NCBI RefSeq assembly: GCF_000263715.2
Contig: NZ_CM001514.1
Coordinates: 1,846,936-1,910,935, forward strand
Source: Pseudomonas synxantha BG33R
Lineage (GTDB): Bacteria > Pseudomonadota > Gammaproteobacteria > Pseudomonadales > Pseudomonadaceae
Length of the DNA: 64,000 bases
Direction: 5' to 3'
Of the stretch, positions 16,249-24,377 are shown in pieces (position 1 is the stretch's first letter; every line of letters starts with the position of its first letter). The position numbers were made by a program, and so were the translations under genes. The notes under the pieces are model-generated. The model was not told where the DNA came from and did no database searches. It was given only the letters and a program-made list of their open reading frames with translations.

Positions 16249-16477
16249 GGCCCCGCTCTAAATTATTTGAGGTTTCTTGATCATAACCGCCATCGCCCTT
16301 CCCGTAGACAGCTACAAGGCCGGTTCTGGCCGAATATTGCTCTCCACGAACCGTAGTAATCGCCCAAGAGCGGACGTTCGGCTGTCTGGCAGGCGATGTA
16401 GATAGCCTGCTTCGGCATCTGCTTTTGGCAGGTTGACGCCATCTTAAGGGGTAGGGCGCTGCAGCCCGCAAGTAAGG
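16249..16477. other. Element right end, no confident gene
   Basis: An 84-codon minus-strand frame (16232-16486) has no ribosome site and an Arg/Ser/Pro-rich composition. Another frame ends in LHRLPDSRTSALGRLLRF but has no start. An excisionase gene might be expected near an integrase, but none is visible here. Confidence 0.4.
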
Positions 16478-16495
16478 GTGGTACAAAAGTGGTAC
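16478..16495. promoter_or_regulatory. Putative integrase arm-type sites, right end
   Basis: Two GTGGTAC heptamers (16478-16484, 16489-16495) are direct repeats and reverse complements of the GTACCAC heptamers beside the integrase gene at 5645-5682. Confidence 0.5.
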
Positions 16496-16556
16496 GTGGC
16501 TTTCCTGCCGGCTCTGTAGGCTAGGGAATACGCGGCCTACAGCGTCAGTCGTTCCT

Positions 16557-16571
16557 ATCCATCATGGGGGC
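16557..16571. other. Attachment site core, distal end (attR)
   Basis: An exact copy of the 15-base core ATCCATCATGGGGGC at 5506-5520. Element DNA lies to its left and the displaced original dusA start to its right. Confidence 0.85.
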
Positions 16572-16613
16572 GACGGAGAAGCGGCGGGAAAGTGGGGCGG
16601 TTTGTAGGGACAT
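16557..16613 (-). pseudogene. dusA': Displaced original 5' end of dusA
   Basis: On the minus strand, from ATG 16613, the sequence reads MSLQTAPLSRRFSVAPMMD and then runs into element DNA at the core. This is the expected native start of Pseudomonas DusA. The codons for LSRRFSV differ from those used at the current dusA start (around 5521-5541), although the protein sequence is the same. Confidence 0.85.
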
Positions 16614-16644
16614 GGGGGATCTGAGTCAGCGAGGCGAATGGCGC

Positions 16645-16894
16645 GCAGTTTATCAGGAACGGATCTTGGGTGCCGGAGAGGTAAGTTTTGCGCGCATTGC
16701 CACTTCGAGCGAGGACGTTCGCGGGTATGTTTCACCCGACCTTCGCGTCCCATGGAAGGAAACTGAGCCAGCCTGTCGACGCTGGCGAAAATGGCATCCG
16801 AGAAGTCGTCAGCGGCTTTTGGATTTTCAAGAGCGATATATTTCGCTTCGTCTTCCAGGTTTTTGAGTGTTTTTTTAAGCCACTCAACCCGGAT
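16645..16894 (-). pseudogene. Decayed ParE-type toxin
   Basis: Directly after the RHH antitoxin gene the minus strand encodes RVEWLKKTLKNLEDEAKYIALENPKAADDFSDAIF then LAQFPSMGREGRVKHTRE (given here in two parts, residues about 1-55), a clear RelE/ParE toxin body. No start codon is in frame: antitoxin codons and a TGA come first, consistent with a small indel at the start. After about 16717 the reading frame shifts, and the next frame reads LSGTQDPFLIN, like the ParE C-terminal strand, before it decays. The toxin is therefore inactive. Confidence 0.65.
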
Positions 16895-17126
16895 TCATGC
16901 TCCAGCGCCTAGTACGTATGGCTGCTACTTGGTCATCGGTGGCGAATTTGCCTTCGTCGGCGTCTTTTACCGCCAGCTCGATCTGAGCGGTCAGCGTTTT
17001 TTCGTGCTCGATGTAGTCGCGAAGAACGTCCATCGCCAGGTAGCTTGCTGTCTGACCGTTGGTTTTTGCTAGGCCGGCGAGAGAGTTGGATAAGTCTTCC
17101 GGCAGGTTTAGGGATATCCCAGTCAT
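16884..17126 (-). CDS. RHH (ParD/RelB-like) antitoxin, orphan
   Basis: An 80-residue ribbon-helix-helix antitoxin. TGISLNLPEDLSNSLAGLA is the DNA-binding strand and helix (about 2-20), and the C-terminal acidic part (AVKDADEGKFATDDQVAA) is the toxin-wrapping tail common in ParD-type antitoxins. It precedes a decayed ParE frame with which it would have formed an operon. It may still repress its own promoter or cross-neutralise related toxins. It lies just outside the dusA element, next to the displaced dusA start. Confidence 0.85.
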   Translation of the reverse strand: MTGISLNLPEDLSNSLAGLAKTNGQTASYLAMDVLRDYIEHEKTLTAQIELAVKDADEGKFATDDQVAAIRTRRWSMNPG

Positions 17127-17296
17127 GGCGGCCTCGATGAAAGAAGGTTTTGGGGCATCTTACGCCTTGGAACGCTGGGTTGAAGCGACAGCTCGTGGTG
17201 AGGTGTGTCTGGGAGTGAATCGTTTGCTTTTCCTATGCCAACTCAAACCGGTATGGTGGTCTGATACGATATCTCGGTAAATTTGAACAGGTATTT

Positions 17297-17539
17297 ATGA
17301 TTACAAGAGAGGATATGAAACCTTGGGTTGTTACCGCGTTGAAATCCATGGGTGGGGTTGGTTGGCCGAGGGATGTTGCCAAATATATATGGGATCATTA
17401 TGAGTCTGATATAAAGCGGTCCGGCTCGCTTCTCTATACCTGGCAGTACGACGTTCGGTGGACGGCAATGGCGATGAGAAAGGATGGGGTGTTGAAGCCA
17501 GTCGATGGCAGAAATGATAAACCTTGGGAGCTTGCGTAG
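17297..17539 (+). CDS. Small winged-helix-like hypothetical protein
   Basis: An 80-residue protein: MITREDMKPWVVTALKSMGG, then WPRDVAKYIWDHYESDIKRSG and a tail with WQYDVRWTAMAMRKDGVLKP. The layout (helix, helix-turn-helix, short wing) is like the N-terminal winged-helix module of Mrr-type proteins and of small conserved proteins found alone in many proteobacteria. No partner nuclease is adjacent. The ribosome site is weak. Confidence 0.6.
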   Translation: MITREDMKPWVVTALKSMGGVGWPRDVAKYIWDHYESDIKRSGSLLYTWQYDVRWTAMAMRKDGVLKPVDGRNDKPWELA

Positions 17540-17744
17540 GTAATTGTCTTGAATGTTCAATGGGGGAGTTGTTCGCTTCCACCGTGTATTAAAAGTTTAG
17601 GCTTCCTTTCAGCAAATAATATGTATTGGTCGGGCTTCGGAGTCAGACCACCATACTTTCATCTGTGATCCAAAACCCCAGCGGGAAACTTCCCACACTT
17701 TTCTCGGCTTGCCCCTCAGGCCTCCCCTCGCTAACCTCCCCAAA
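17540..17744. other. Intergenic stretch, nothing firm
   Basis: Short, unconvincing frames only, between the winged-helix gene and the structured leader. Confidence 0.4.
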
Positions 17745-17950
17745 CCGCTGGAAAACCAGCGGTCGGATGTGGAAGTCCGTACCAAGCTAAGACGCAATCG
17801 TCACAAACACCTACCGGCGTTTTTTTACGCCTGTATCATGTGTTTCGGCGGCTGTGCGCGGGGCACTTCGGTGCGCCGGGTCCTTAGCCCTGGTCTTCCA
17901 CACCTGCGTACAGCTGCCACCTCTCATGTGGAAGTGAGACTGGTAGTTCC
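17745..17950 (+). promoter_or_regulatory. Structured leader upstream of the DUF6124-type gene
   Basis: Several hairpins follow each other: CCGCTGG-AAAA-CCAGCGG (about 17751-17768), GGCGT...ACGCC around a T-run (about 17815-17832), and GGGCACTTCGGTGCGCC. TGTGGAAGTCC (17769) can pair with GGTCTTCCACA (17892) to close the whole region, and ATGTGGAAGTGAGAC repeats the motif at 17926. No protein frame explains it. From memory, related leaders precede other DUF3077/DUF6124 genes in fluorescent pseudomonads, which suggests a riboregulator or a small RNA. Confidence 0.4.
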
Positions 17951-17972
17951 TGAATAGTTAAGGAGCTTCGCC

Positions 17973-18338
17973 ATGTACAAGATCACACCTAATCCGCCTT
18001 ATGCTTCAAACGCTGCATCCCCTGATCCCAAGCTTCAAGCCGCAGCCCAGCGAGCAATCCATCATCACTTGCCCCCATCCGACAACGCTGCGCCCGACGA
18101 ACGCCCAAGCGACAACCTATTCCTCGTAAACCCAACCCTCGACCCCGAAACCCTCCTGGCCAACGCCGCCGAAAACCTCGCATCCGCCAACGAAATGGCC
18201 GTCACCTTGGCGTTCGACCTCGACGATTCCCAGCGCGCTATCGCCCTGGGCATTCAGCAGTTAATCGAGTTGAGCTCGCTGCTCGTTGACCGAGCCCAGG
18301 AGCAGGTTGCGCCTGTAACCGCCCCAGTCAAAGCCTGA
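17973..18338 (+). CDS. DUF6124 (DUF3077-like) family protein
   Basis: A 121-residue protein of a family widespread in fluorescent Pseudomonas, often in several copies per genome. The N-terminal half is Pro/Ala/His-rich and disordered. The C-terminal half (LLANAAENLASANEMAVTLAF, then IALGIQQLIELSSLLVDRA) is a predicted helical pair. AAGGAG precedes ATG 17973. The role of the family is unknown to me. The long structured leader upstream suggests post-transcriptional control. Confidence 0.75.
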   Translation: MYKITPNPPYASNAASPDPKLQAAAQRAIHHHLPPSDNAAPDERPSDNLFLVNPTLDPETLLANAAENLASANEMAVTLAFDLDDSQRAIALGIQQLIELSSLLVDRAQEQVAPVTAPVKA

Positions 18339-18483
18339 TAACCAACTCCGCCGCCTTACCCAAGGCGGCAACCTGAACTCATGCTGTCCCCCAGCAAAGT
18401 TTCATAATTCCCTGCGCAGTTGAGGTCTACGATTGCCTGCAAGAGAGGACCCCAGCGCCTCCAGCCCATAGGGAACTGAAACC

Positions 18484-18702
18484 ATGATCTCGAACCTCGT
18501 CAAAGTTGTGATGATCACCGGCACGTTGATGTTGGGTGCTTGTTCATCTTCACCAACCGTGAATAGTGACCCGTGCTTTTCTGGCGGATGTAAGGCGTTT
18601 GGGGACCACAGCCCCGGCAAAGCCGCCAAGATGAATTTTGGCGGTAGTGGGTTGGGGAGTAGTTATGGGGAGTATGGGGCGGGGTTGTTGCATGATGATT
18701 GA
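18484..18702 (+). CDS. Small predicted lipoprotein
   Basis: A 72-residue protein with a short lipoprotein signal (ITGTLMLGAC, Cys at about 20) and a Gly/Ser-rich mature part containing CKAFGDHSPGKAAKMNFGGSG. The start has a weak AGGGAAC site. No family function is known. A copy of its 3' part lies 90-180 bases downstream (18786-18882), so the locus has undergone a local duplication. Confidence 0.6.
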   Translation: MISNLVKVVMITGTLMLGACSSSPTVNSDPCFSGGCKAFGDHSPGKAAKMNFGGSGLGSSYGEYGAGLLHDD

Positions 18703-18739
18703 TGGGGTGGTGAGGCAGTCAGTGGTGTGTTGATTGACC

Positions 18740-18775
18740 CATTGCTATCGGGGGCAAGCCCCCTCCCACAGTTTG
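18740..18775. repeat. Single REP half (GGGGGCAAGCCCCCTCCCACA)
   Basis: One unpaired REP of the fluorescens type sits between the small lipoprotein gene and its truncated duplicate. Confidence 0.75.
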
Positions 18776-18785
18776 ATTTTCAGTG

Positions 18786-18882
18786 GTCAGGCGTTTGGCG
18801 ACCGTAGCCCCGGCGAAGCTGCCAAGATGAATTTTGTTGGCAGTGGGCGGGGAGTATTGGTTCGGGGGTGTTGCGTGATGAT
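18786..18882 (+). pseudogene. Truncated duplicate of the small lipoprotein 3' part
   Basis: The plus strand encodes AFGDRSPGEAAKMNFVGSG, nearly identical to AFGDHSPGKAAKMNFGGSG of the gene at 18484-18702, followed by similar GGGTGTTGCGTGATGATTGATG at the end. The signal peptide part is absent and a REP replaces it. Confidence 0.7.
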
Positions 18883-18926
18883 TGATGTCGCGCTGGGCTG
18901 TTGTGCAGCCCGCTTGAGTGATGACG

Positions 18927-19026
18927 TGTAGGAGCGAGCTTGCTCGCGAAAAACTTGAGGGCGCGGTGGTGAATCAGGATGCCCGCGTTATCGTTGGCGA
19001 TTTTCGCGAGCAAGCTCGCTCCTACA
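18927..19026. repeat. REPIN (TGTAGGAGCGAGCTTGCTCGC class)
   Basis: Inverted copies TGTAGGAGCGAGCTTGCTCG and its complement flank a spacer of about 50 bases. The same class recurs at 24726-24825. Confidence 0.9.
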
Positions 19027-19032
19027 GAGAAT

Positions 19033-20220
19033 CTAGTGGCCGCCTTTCATGCGGCGGGCAATCAGGTAGAGGCACAGGCCCACCAGCGCTGTTGCGGCGC
19101 CGATGTAGCCGGTGCTGGTCCAGCCAAGGCCGGCAGTTATGGCCATGCCGCCAAACCACGGGCCCAGGGCATTTGCCAGGTTGAACGCGGCATGGTTAGA
19201 CGCTGCCGCCAAGCTCGGCGCTTCGTGTGCTATGTCCATCAGGCGGATCTGCAACGGTGCCGCCAATGCGACCATGGTGCCAACCAATCCCATGCTCAGC
19301 AGCACACCCCACAGCGACGAGGCGGCGAAGGGGAAGAACAGCAGCACGGCCATCGACCACACCAGAATCAAGCCCACCGCCCGGAACTGCATGCGATCAA
19401 ACAGCTTGCCACCGGCAATGTTGCCGATGATGCCGCCGACGCCGAACGCGGCAAGGCCAAACGGAATCCACTGCGACGAGACCTTGGTCACTTCCAGCAT
19501 GGTCGGCGCGAGATAGCTGAATACGCAGAACATCCCGGCAAAGCCAATCGCGCCGATGGACAGGGCCATCCATACCTGAGGTTTGGTGAAGGCGCGCAGT
19601 TCCTTGCGCGGGTCGCTGCGTTGTTCGTCGTGGCGGTGGGGCACGAATTGCCAGACCAGGGCGATGGTGAGCAGGGCGATCACGCTGACCAGGGCGAACG
19701 CCGAGCGCCAGCCCAGGTGTTGGCCGAGGAAGGTGGCGATGGGGTTGCCGAGCAGCATGGCCAGGGTCAGGCCCATCATCACACGGGCTACGGCGCCGGC
19801 GCGTTTGTCGGTGGGCACCATGCTGGAAGCGACCACGGCGGCGATGCCGAATTAGGCGCCGTGGGGCAGGCCGCTGATAAAGCGGAAGGCCACCAGTGAG
19901 CCGAAGGTGGGGGTGAAGGCGGTGGCGAAGTTGCCCAGGGCGTACAGGCCCATCAGCAATAGCAGCATGTGTTTGCGCAGCAGCTTGGCGCCGAGGATGG
20001 CCAGCAGTGGGGCGCCGACCATCACGCCCAGGGCGTAGGCGCTGATGGCGTGGCCGACTTGCGGTTCGCTCAAGCCCAGGTTCTGGGCGATGTCGGGCAT
20101 CAGGCCCATGATGGCGAATTCGCCGGTGCCGATCGCGAAGGCGCCTACGGCCATGGCCGCTTCCATTTTCGCGGCGCTGCGCGCGGGCAGTACGTGCCCG
20201 GGTGTTTGCTGGGTAGTCAT
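19033..20220 (-). pseudogene. MFS transporter interrupted by one nonsense codon
   Basis: A 12-TM major facilitator of the DHA1/AraJ-YdhP type: start MTTQQTPGHVLPARS, first-helix IGTGEFAIMGLMPDIA, motif ISGLPHGA, then after the stop FGIAAVVASSMVP and RAGAVARVMMGLTLAMLLGNP, continuing to a normal C-terminus. The only defect is TAA at 19852-19854, in place of the Tyr (TAC/TAT) expected in GLPHGAYFG. Both halves remain in the same frame with good coding character, so this is a recent mutation or a sequence error. The 3' part could be translated from internal ATG 19836 but would lack the first helices. Confidence 0.85.
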
Positions 20221-20702
20221 GGGTAACTCTGTGTGGAAGGTGTGCACGAAGGACAGCTGCCGATGCTACGCAGGCAACGGCGAAGGTGTCTAGAACCGCC
20301 ATTTGCGTCAGAGTTCCGGGCCTGTGACCGCAGGTCGCGGCTGCCAGGCTTGACACCGGCGCATTAAAACCCGCGATTTAGGCCTGTCAATTGGCCAAAC
20401 GGCGCATAAACGCTGTTTAGCGTGATATTCTGCGCGCCGTCTTGGTCTAGTCTTTCCCTGGTGCGTACACCCGTATACGTCCCAGCGGTTGGCTGTCGCC
20501 CAGGTAGCTGAAGCCAATAACGATAAGAAGTCAGCGCAGAAGGGACATAACAGTGAGGTCGATCCATCGGCCTTGTGTGCCCACCCTGCAGCCTTCATGT
20601 GAATGTGCAGACCCCGCGGTGCGTTGCCTGACGTAGCGTGAACGAGGGTTGCTCATGATCGGGGGCGGTAGGGCGGATGGCGTTTTATCATAGGTGCTAC
20701 TG
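20221..20702. other. Intergenic region with the mqo promoter
   Basis: About 480 bases between divergent genes without a plausible coding frame. It contains a small palindrome (ACGCTGTTTAGCGT, about 20409-20422) and, further right, C/G-rich sequence leading to the AGGTG ribosome site of mqo. No RNA gene is recognised. Confidence 0.4.
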
Positions 20703-22349
20703 ATGTTTAAAAAAGTAAACACTGCCCTGCTGGGGCTGGCTTTGTCGATGGGGATCACGTCCGTTCACGCGGAAGAGGCAAAGAAAGTCGATGTGCTGCT
20801 GATCGGCGGCGGCATCATGAGTGCGACCCTGGGTGTCTGGCTCAATGAGCTGGAACCGGACTGGTCGATGGAGATGGTCGAGCGCCTCGATGGCGTGGCC
20901 GAAGAAAGCTCCAACGGCTGGAACAACGCCGGTACCGGTCACTCGGCCCTGGCTGAGCTGAACTACACCCCGGAAGACAAGAACGGCAACGTTGAGATCC
21001 CTAAGGCGGTCGAGATCAACGAAGCGTTCCAGATCTCCCGTCAGTTCTGGTCCTGGCAGGTTCAGCAGGGCGTGTTGAAGAACCCGCGTTCGTTCATCAA
21101 CTCCACACCGCACATGAGCTTTGTGTGGGGCGATGACAACATCAAGTTCCTGAAAAAGCGCTACGAAGCCCTGAAGGCCAGCCCGTTGTTCGCCGGCATG
21201 CAGTACTCCGAAGACCCGGCGCAGATCGCCAAGTGGGTCCCGCTGATGATGGAAGGGCGTGATCCGAAGCAGAAGATCGCGGCCACCTGGAGCCCGATCG
21301 GCACCGACGTGAACTTCGGCGAGATCACCCGCCAGTTCGTCGCTCACCTGCAAACCACGCCGAAGTTTGACTTGAAACTGTCGAGCGAAGTGCAGGACAT
21401 CACCCGCAACGACGACGGTTCGTGGCGCGTGAGCTATAAAAACCTCAAAGACGGCACCAAGACTGAAACCGACGCCAAGTTCGTGTTCATCGGCGCCGGC
21501 GGCGGTGCCTTGCACCTGCTGCAGAAGTCGGGCATTCCTGAAGCCAAGGAATACGCAGGCTTCCCGGTCGGTGGTTCGTTCCTGGTGACCGAGAACCCGA
21601 CCATCGCCGAGCAGCACCTGGCCAAGGCCTACGGCAAGGCTTCGGTCGGTTCGCCACCGATGTCGGTGCCGCACCTGGACACCCGCGTGCTGGATGGCAA
21701 GCGCGTGATCCTGTTTGGCCCATTCGCAACCTTCTCGACCAAGTTCCTGAAAGAAGGCTCGTACCTGGACCTGCTGACCAGCACCACCACCCACAACATC
21801 TGGCCCATGACCAAAGTCGGTATTCGTGAATACCCACTGGTCGAGTACCTCGCCGGCCAACTGATGCTGTCCGATGACGACCGCTTCAAGGCGCTGCAAG
21901 AGTACTTCCCGAACGCCAAGCAGTCCGACTGGCGCCTGTGGCAAGCCGGCCAGCGCGTGCAGATCATCAAGCGTGATGAAGAGCAAGGCGGCGTGCTGAA
22001 ACTGGGTACCGAAGTGGTCAGCTCTGCCGACAACAGCATTGCCGGCCTGTTGGGTGCATCGCCAGGCGCGTCCACCGCGGCTCCGATCATGCTGACCGTG
22101 CTGCAAAAAGTCTTCAAGGACAAAGTAGCAAGCCCGGCCTGGCAGGAAAAACTGCACCAGATCGTGCCAAGCTACGGCACCAAGCTGAACGACAGCCCTG
22201 AAGCTGTTGCCAAGGAATGGGCCTACACCGCCGGTGTGCTGCAACTGACACCACCGCCAGCGATCCCGCAACTGGCCGCTCCACAGGCTACCGAGGCTGC
22301 CAAGCCTGCGGCTGAGCCAAGCAAGCCGGCGTCTGACCTGGCGCTGTAA
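20703..22349 (+). CDS. mqo: Malate:quinone oxidoreductase
   Basis: A 548-residue membrane-associated FAD enzyme of the citric acid cycle that oxidises malate to oxaloacetate and reduces quinone. The FAD-binding loop [16 protein letters not shown] follows a signal-like hydrophobic stretch (about 1-23). Further signatures are [50 protein letters not shown] and the C-terminal SPGASTA. The C-terminus has an Ala/Pro-rich extension ([22 protein letters not shown] region) as in some other pseudomonads. ATG 20703 with AGGTG is preferred over the weaker 20694. A strong terminator follows. It is a single gene. Confidence 0.96.
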   Translation: MFKKVNTALLGLALSMGITSVHAEEAKKVDVLLIGGGIMSATLGVWLNELEPDWSMEMVERLDGVAEESSNGWNNAGTGHSALAELNYTPEDKNGNVEIPKAVEINEAFQISRQFWSWQVQQGVLKNPRSFINSTPHMSFVWGDDNIKFLKKRYEALKASPLFAGMQYSEDPAQIAKWVPLMMEGRDPKQKIAATWSPIGTDVNFGEITRQFVAHLQTTPKFDLKLSSEVQDITRNDDGSWRVSYKNLKDGTKTETDAKFVFIGAGGGALHLLQKSGIPEAKEYAGFPVGGSFLVTENPTIAEQHLAKAYGKASVGSPPMSVPHLDTRVLDGKRVILFGPFATFSTKFLKEGSYLDLLTSTTTHNIWPMTKVGIREYPLVEYLAGQLMLSDDDRFKALQEYFPNAKQSDWRLWQAGQRVQIIKRDEEQGGVLKLGTEVVSSADNSIAGLLGASPGASTAAPIMLTVLQKVFKDKVASPAWQEKLHQIVPSYGTKLNDSPEAVAKEWAYTAGVLQLTPPPAIPQLAAPQATEAAKPAAEPSKPASDLAL

Positions 22350-22361
22350 GCAACACCCACG

Positions 22362-22401
22362 AAAAAGCCCGCTGAACCGGTGACGGTCAGCGGGCTTTTT
22401 T
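22362..22401 (+). terminator. Terminator of mqo (and of the convergent LysR gene)
   Basis: AAAAAGCCCGCTGA and TCAGCGGGCTTTTTT form a perfect stem with T-runs on both strands. Confidence 0.9.
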
Positions 22402-22412
22402 GTGGGCGCAGT

Positions 22413-23249
22413 TCAGACCTTGAAGTGGCGGATTTGCTCATGCACATGCAGCGCCAGCGCATTGCCGGTATCGCACATCAGGTACAGATGCTGCGCGGGT
22501 AGAGGTGGCAGTTCTGACATGTGGATCAGCCCTTCGCCCATACGGCTTTGCTCCATCAGGCCAACCGCCACGCCACTGCGTACACAGGCTTCGACCGCAG
22601 ACGAGTTGGGGCTTTCCAGCAGTAGCCGGTGGTAGACCCCATGATCCTTCAACGACTGCAGCGCTGCGGCGCGATAGGGGCAGCCAGTGATGGGCACAGT
22701 GATGGGTAATGGCACGTTCGGCGGCGAGTTGAAGCCTTCGGTCGCCACCCACAGCGGCTGCACGGCCCCCAGGCGTTCACCTTGTGCGAGCGGGTGCGCG
22801 CTGACGGTGATCGCCAAGTCCAGTTGGTTGGCCGTGAATAAGTCCAGTAACTCACCGCTGGTGCGCGCTTCGATCTCCAGTTCCAGCAGGGGGTTGTCAG
22901 CGATCAGTCGCGGTAAAAATTCCTGGATGAAGGCGGGCGCGTAGGTATCCGGCACCCCCAGGCGGATCTTGCCCTGCATGCGCTGGGGCATCAGCGAAAT
23001 CAGCAGGCGGTCATGGCTCTTGAGAAATTCGGTGGTTTCGCCGAGCAGTTTCTGGCCGTACAGCGTCAATTCCACGCCCTGGTTACTGCGGCTGAACAGA
23101 CGCTGTCCGACTTGGTCCTCCAGCTTCTGGATTTGCGTGGTGACGGTGGACGCGCTGCGGTGCACATGCTCGGCCGCCTCGTTAAAGCGCCGAAAGCGCG
23201 CTACGGCGTGAAAGGTGCGCAACAGCTCGATATTCAGTTGTTTAGGCAT
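22413..23249 (-). CDS. LysR-family transcriptional regulator
   Basis: A 278-residue LTTR. The winged helix-turn-helix is at about 1-65 (IELLRTFHAVARFRRFNEAAEHVHRSASTVTTQIQKLEDQVG), followed by the periplasmic-binding-like effector domain from about 90 (IRLGVPDTYAPAFIQEFLPRL). The start MPKQLNIELL at 23249 is chosen from family alignment. It is divergent from the EamA transporter gene (98-base gap), which is its most likely target. The effector is unknown. Confidence 0.9.
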   Translation of the reverse strand: MPKQLNIELLRTFHAVARFRRFNEAAEHVHRSASTVTTQIQKLEDQVGQRLFSRSNQGVELTLYGQKLLGETTEFLKSHDRLLISLMPQRMQGKIRLGVPDTYAPAFIQEFLPRLIADNPLLELEIEARTSGELLDLFTANQLDLAITVSAHPLAQGERLGAVQPLWVATEGFNSPPNVPLPITVPITGCPYRAAALQSLKDHGVYHRLLLESPNSSAVEACVRSGVAVGLMEQSRMGEGLIHMSELPPLPAQHLYLMCDTGNALALHVHEQIRHFKV

Positions 23250-23347
23250 AATTCGGCTTTTTCGGATTTGTTGTTTGTGTAATTCAAATATACGCAAGCA
23301 TGTGCAGCCTTTAGCCTTTGAGTCAAATCACAGCGATGGGAGGCGAT

Positions 23348-24247
23348 ATGAAGCGATCTACCTTAGGGTTGCTGCTGTTGCAGGCGGTTTTCGTTTTGTC
23401 GTGGAGTTCAGGCTTTATCGGCGCCAAGCTCGGCACCCAGGGTGGTGGGGCGTTCAATCTGCTGTTCTGGCGTTTCCTGCTGGTCTCGCTGTGCCTGGCG
23501 CTGTTCCTGAACAAGCGGTTGCTGGAGGTGACCTGGCAGCAGATCCGTCATCACGCGGTTGTCGGGTTCCTGTCGCAGTTCCTGTATTTGAGTTGCCTCT
23601 ACGTGGCGATCCAGAACGGTCTACCGCCCGGGATCGCGGCGATCATTGCGGCGTTGCAGCCGTTGATGACCGCGGCATTGTCGACGGGCATGGCGTCCGA
23701 GCGCAGTGGCGGCTGGCAGTGGTTGGGGTTGATGATCGGCTTTGTCGGTGTGTCGATTGTGATTGCCGGGCAGTATGGCGGTGGCGGGCAGGGTGTCGGG
23801 CTGGTCATGTATCTCTTGCCTCTGGTGTCGGCACTTGGGCTGACACTGGCGACTTTGTACGAGCGTCGCTCGGTGCAGGCCCAGGACAGCGGGTTGGTAT
23901 TGCCGCTGTTTATCCAGTCGCTGTTGACCTTGATAGGTTTTACCGCGGCCGTGATCTACACCGACACCCTGAGTGTTCCCCATGACACCAACGTACTGAT
24001 CTCGATTGTGTGGCTGACGGTGTTCTCCACCTTCCTCGCCTATTTGAGCCTGTGGATGCTGCTGCGGGTGATGACTGCCACCCATGTGGCGGCGCTGGTG
24101 TACCTGGAGCCGCCGGTGACTCTGGTGTGGGCCGCGTTGATGTTTGGTGATGTGATCCACGCATCGACCTACGCGGGCATTGCTGTAGTCGTGGCGGGGT
24201 TGGTGCTGGTGCGCCTGAAGCGACCGACTGTCGCCTGTACTTCCTGA
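23348..24247 (+). CDS. EamA/DMT-family transporter
   Basis: A 299-residue inner-membrane protein with ten predicted TM helices in two EamA repeats (first repeat from LLLLQAVFVLSWSSGFIGAKLG; second from VGLVMYLLPLVSALGLTLATLYE). The drug/metabolite transporter superfamily exports small metabolites or amino acids. The substrate cannot be read from the sequence. ATG 23348 with GGGAGG 5 bases upstream decides the start. It is divergent from and probably controlled by the LysR gene at 22413. Confidence 0.9.
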   Translation: MKRSTLGLLLLQAVFVLSWSSGFIGAKLGTQGGGAFNLLFWRFLLVSLCLALFLNKRLLEVTWQQIRHHAVVGFLSQFLYLSCLYVAIQNGLPPGIAAIIAALQPLMTAALSTGMASERSGGWQWLGLMIGFVGVSIVIAGQYGGGGQGVGLVMYLLPLVSALGLTLATLYERRSVQAQDSGLVLPLFIQSLLTLIGFTAAVIYTDTLSVPHDTNVLISIVWLTVFSTFLAYLSLWMLLRVMTATHVAALVYLEPPVTLVWAALMFGDVIHASTYAGIAVVVAGLVLVRLKRPTVACTS

Positions 24248-24377
24248 GGCTGGCAGGTTCAGCAACCCGACAGACACCGCCTGTTAAAAAGTACCCAGGG
24301 CCAAGCAGGAGCGTGGCTGAAACAAAGGGGGATTTTTACCAGTGCAGGTGTTGGGCGTTCGCGCCCGAGGGTTTTGT

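Larger units (their letters stand above)
5506..16571. mobile_element. Integrative element (phage-satellite-like) inserted in dusA
   Basis: About 11 kb lies between two 15-bp direct repeats that split the dusA 5' end. It begins with a tyrosine integrase and contains a PrtN-like activator, small phage-type genes, a primase/helicase-type ATPase, SRAP, an SOS box, an origin-like repeat region and low-GC cargo. There are no terminase, capsid, portal or tail genes, so it is a satellite-like or degraded element, not a complete prophage. dusA is a known target for a family of tyrosine integrases (DUS-associated integrases). Integration in the coding 5' end with replacement of the lost codons fits that group. 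Confidence 0.88.

Noticed and set aside
16232..16486. 84-codon minus-strand gene
   Set aside because: No ribosome site, Arg/Ser/Pro-rich composition, overlap with putative arm sites and with the start of the gene at 15541-16248.
5521..16571. Complete prophage
   Set aside because: No terminase, portal, capsid, tail or lysis gene is visible; the element is too short and has only integration, replication-type and small genes.
18918..19899. Plus-strand frames through the REPIN and the MFS gene
   Set aside because: They are antisense to a clearly recognisable transporter and run through a REP pair; composition is His/Gln/Arg-rich as in shadow frames.
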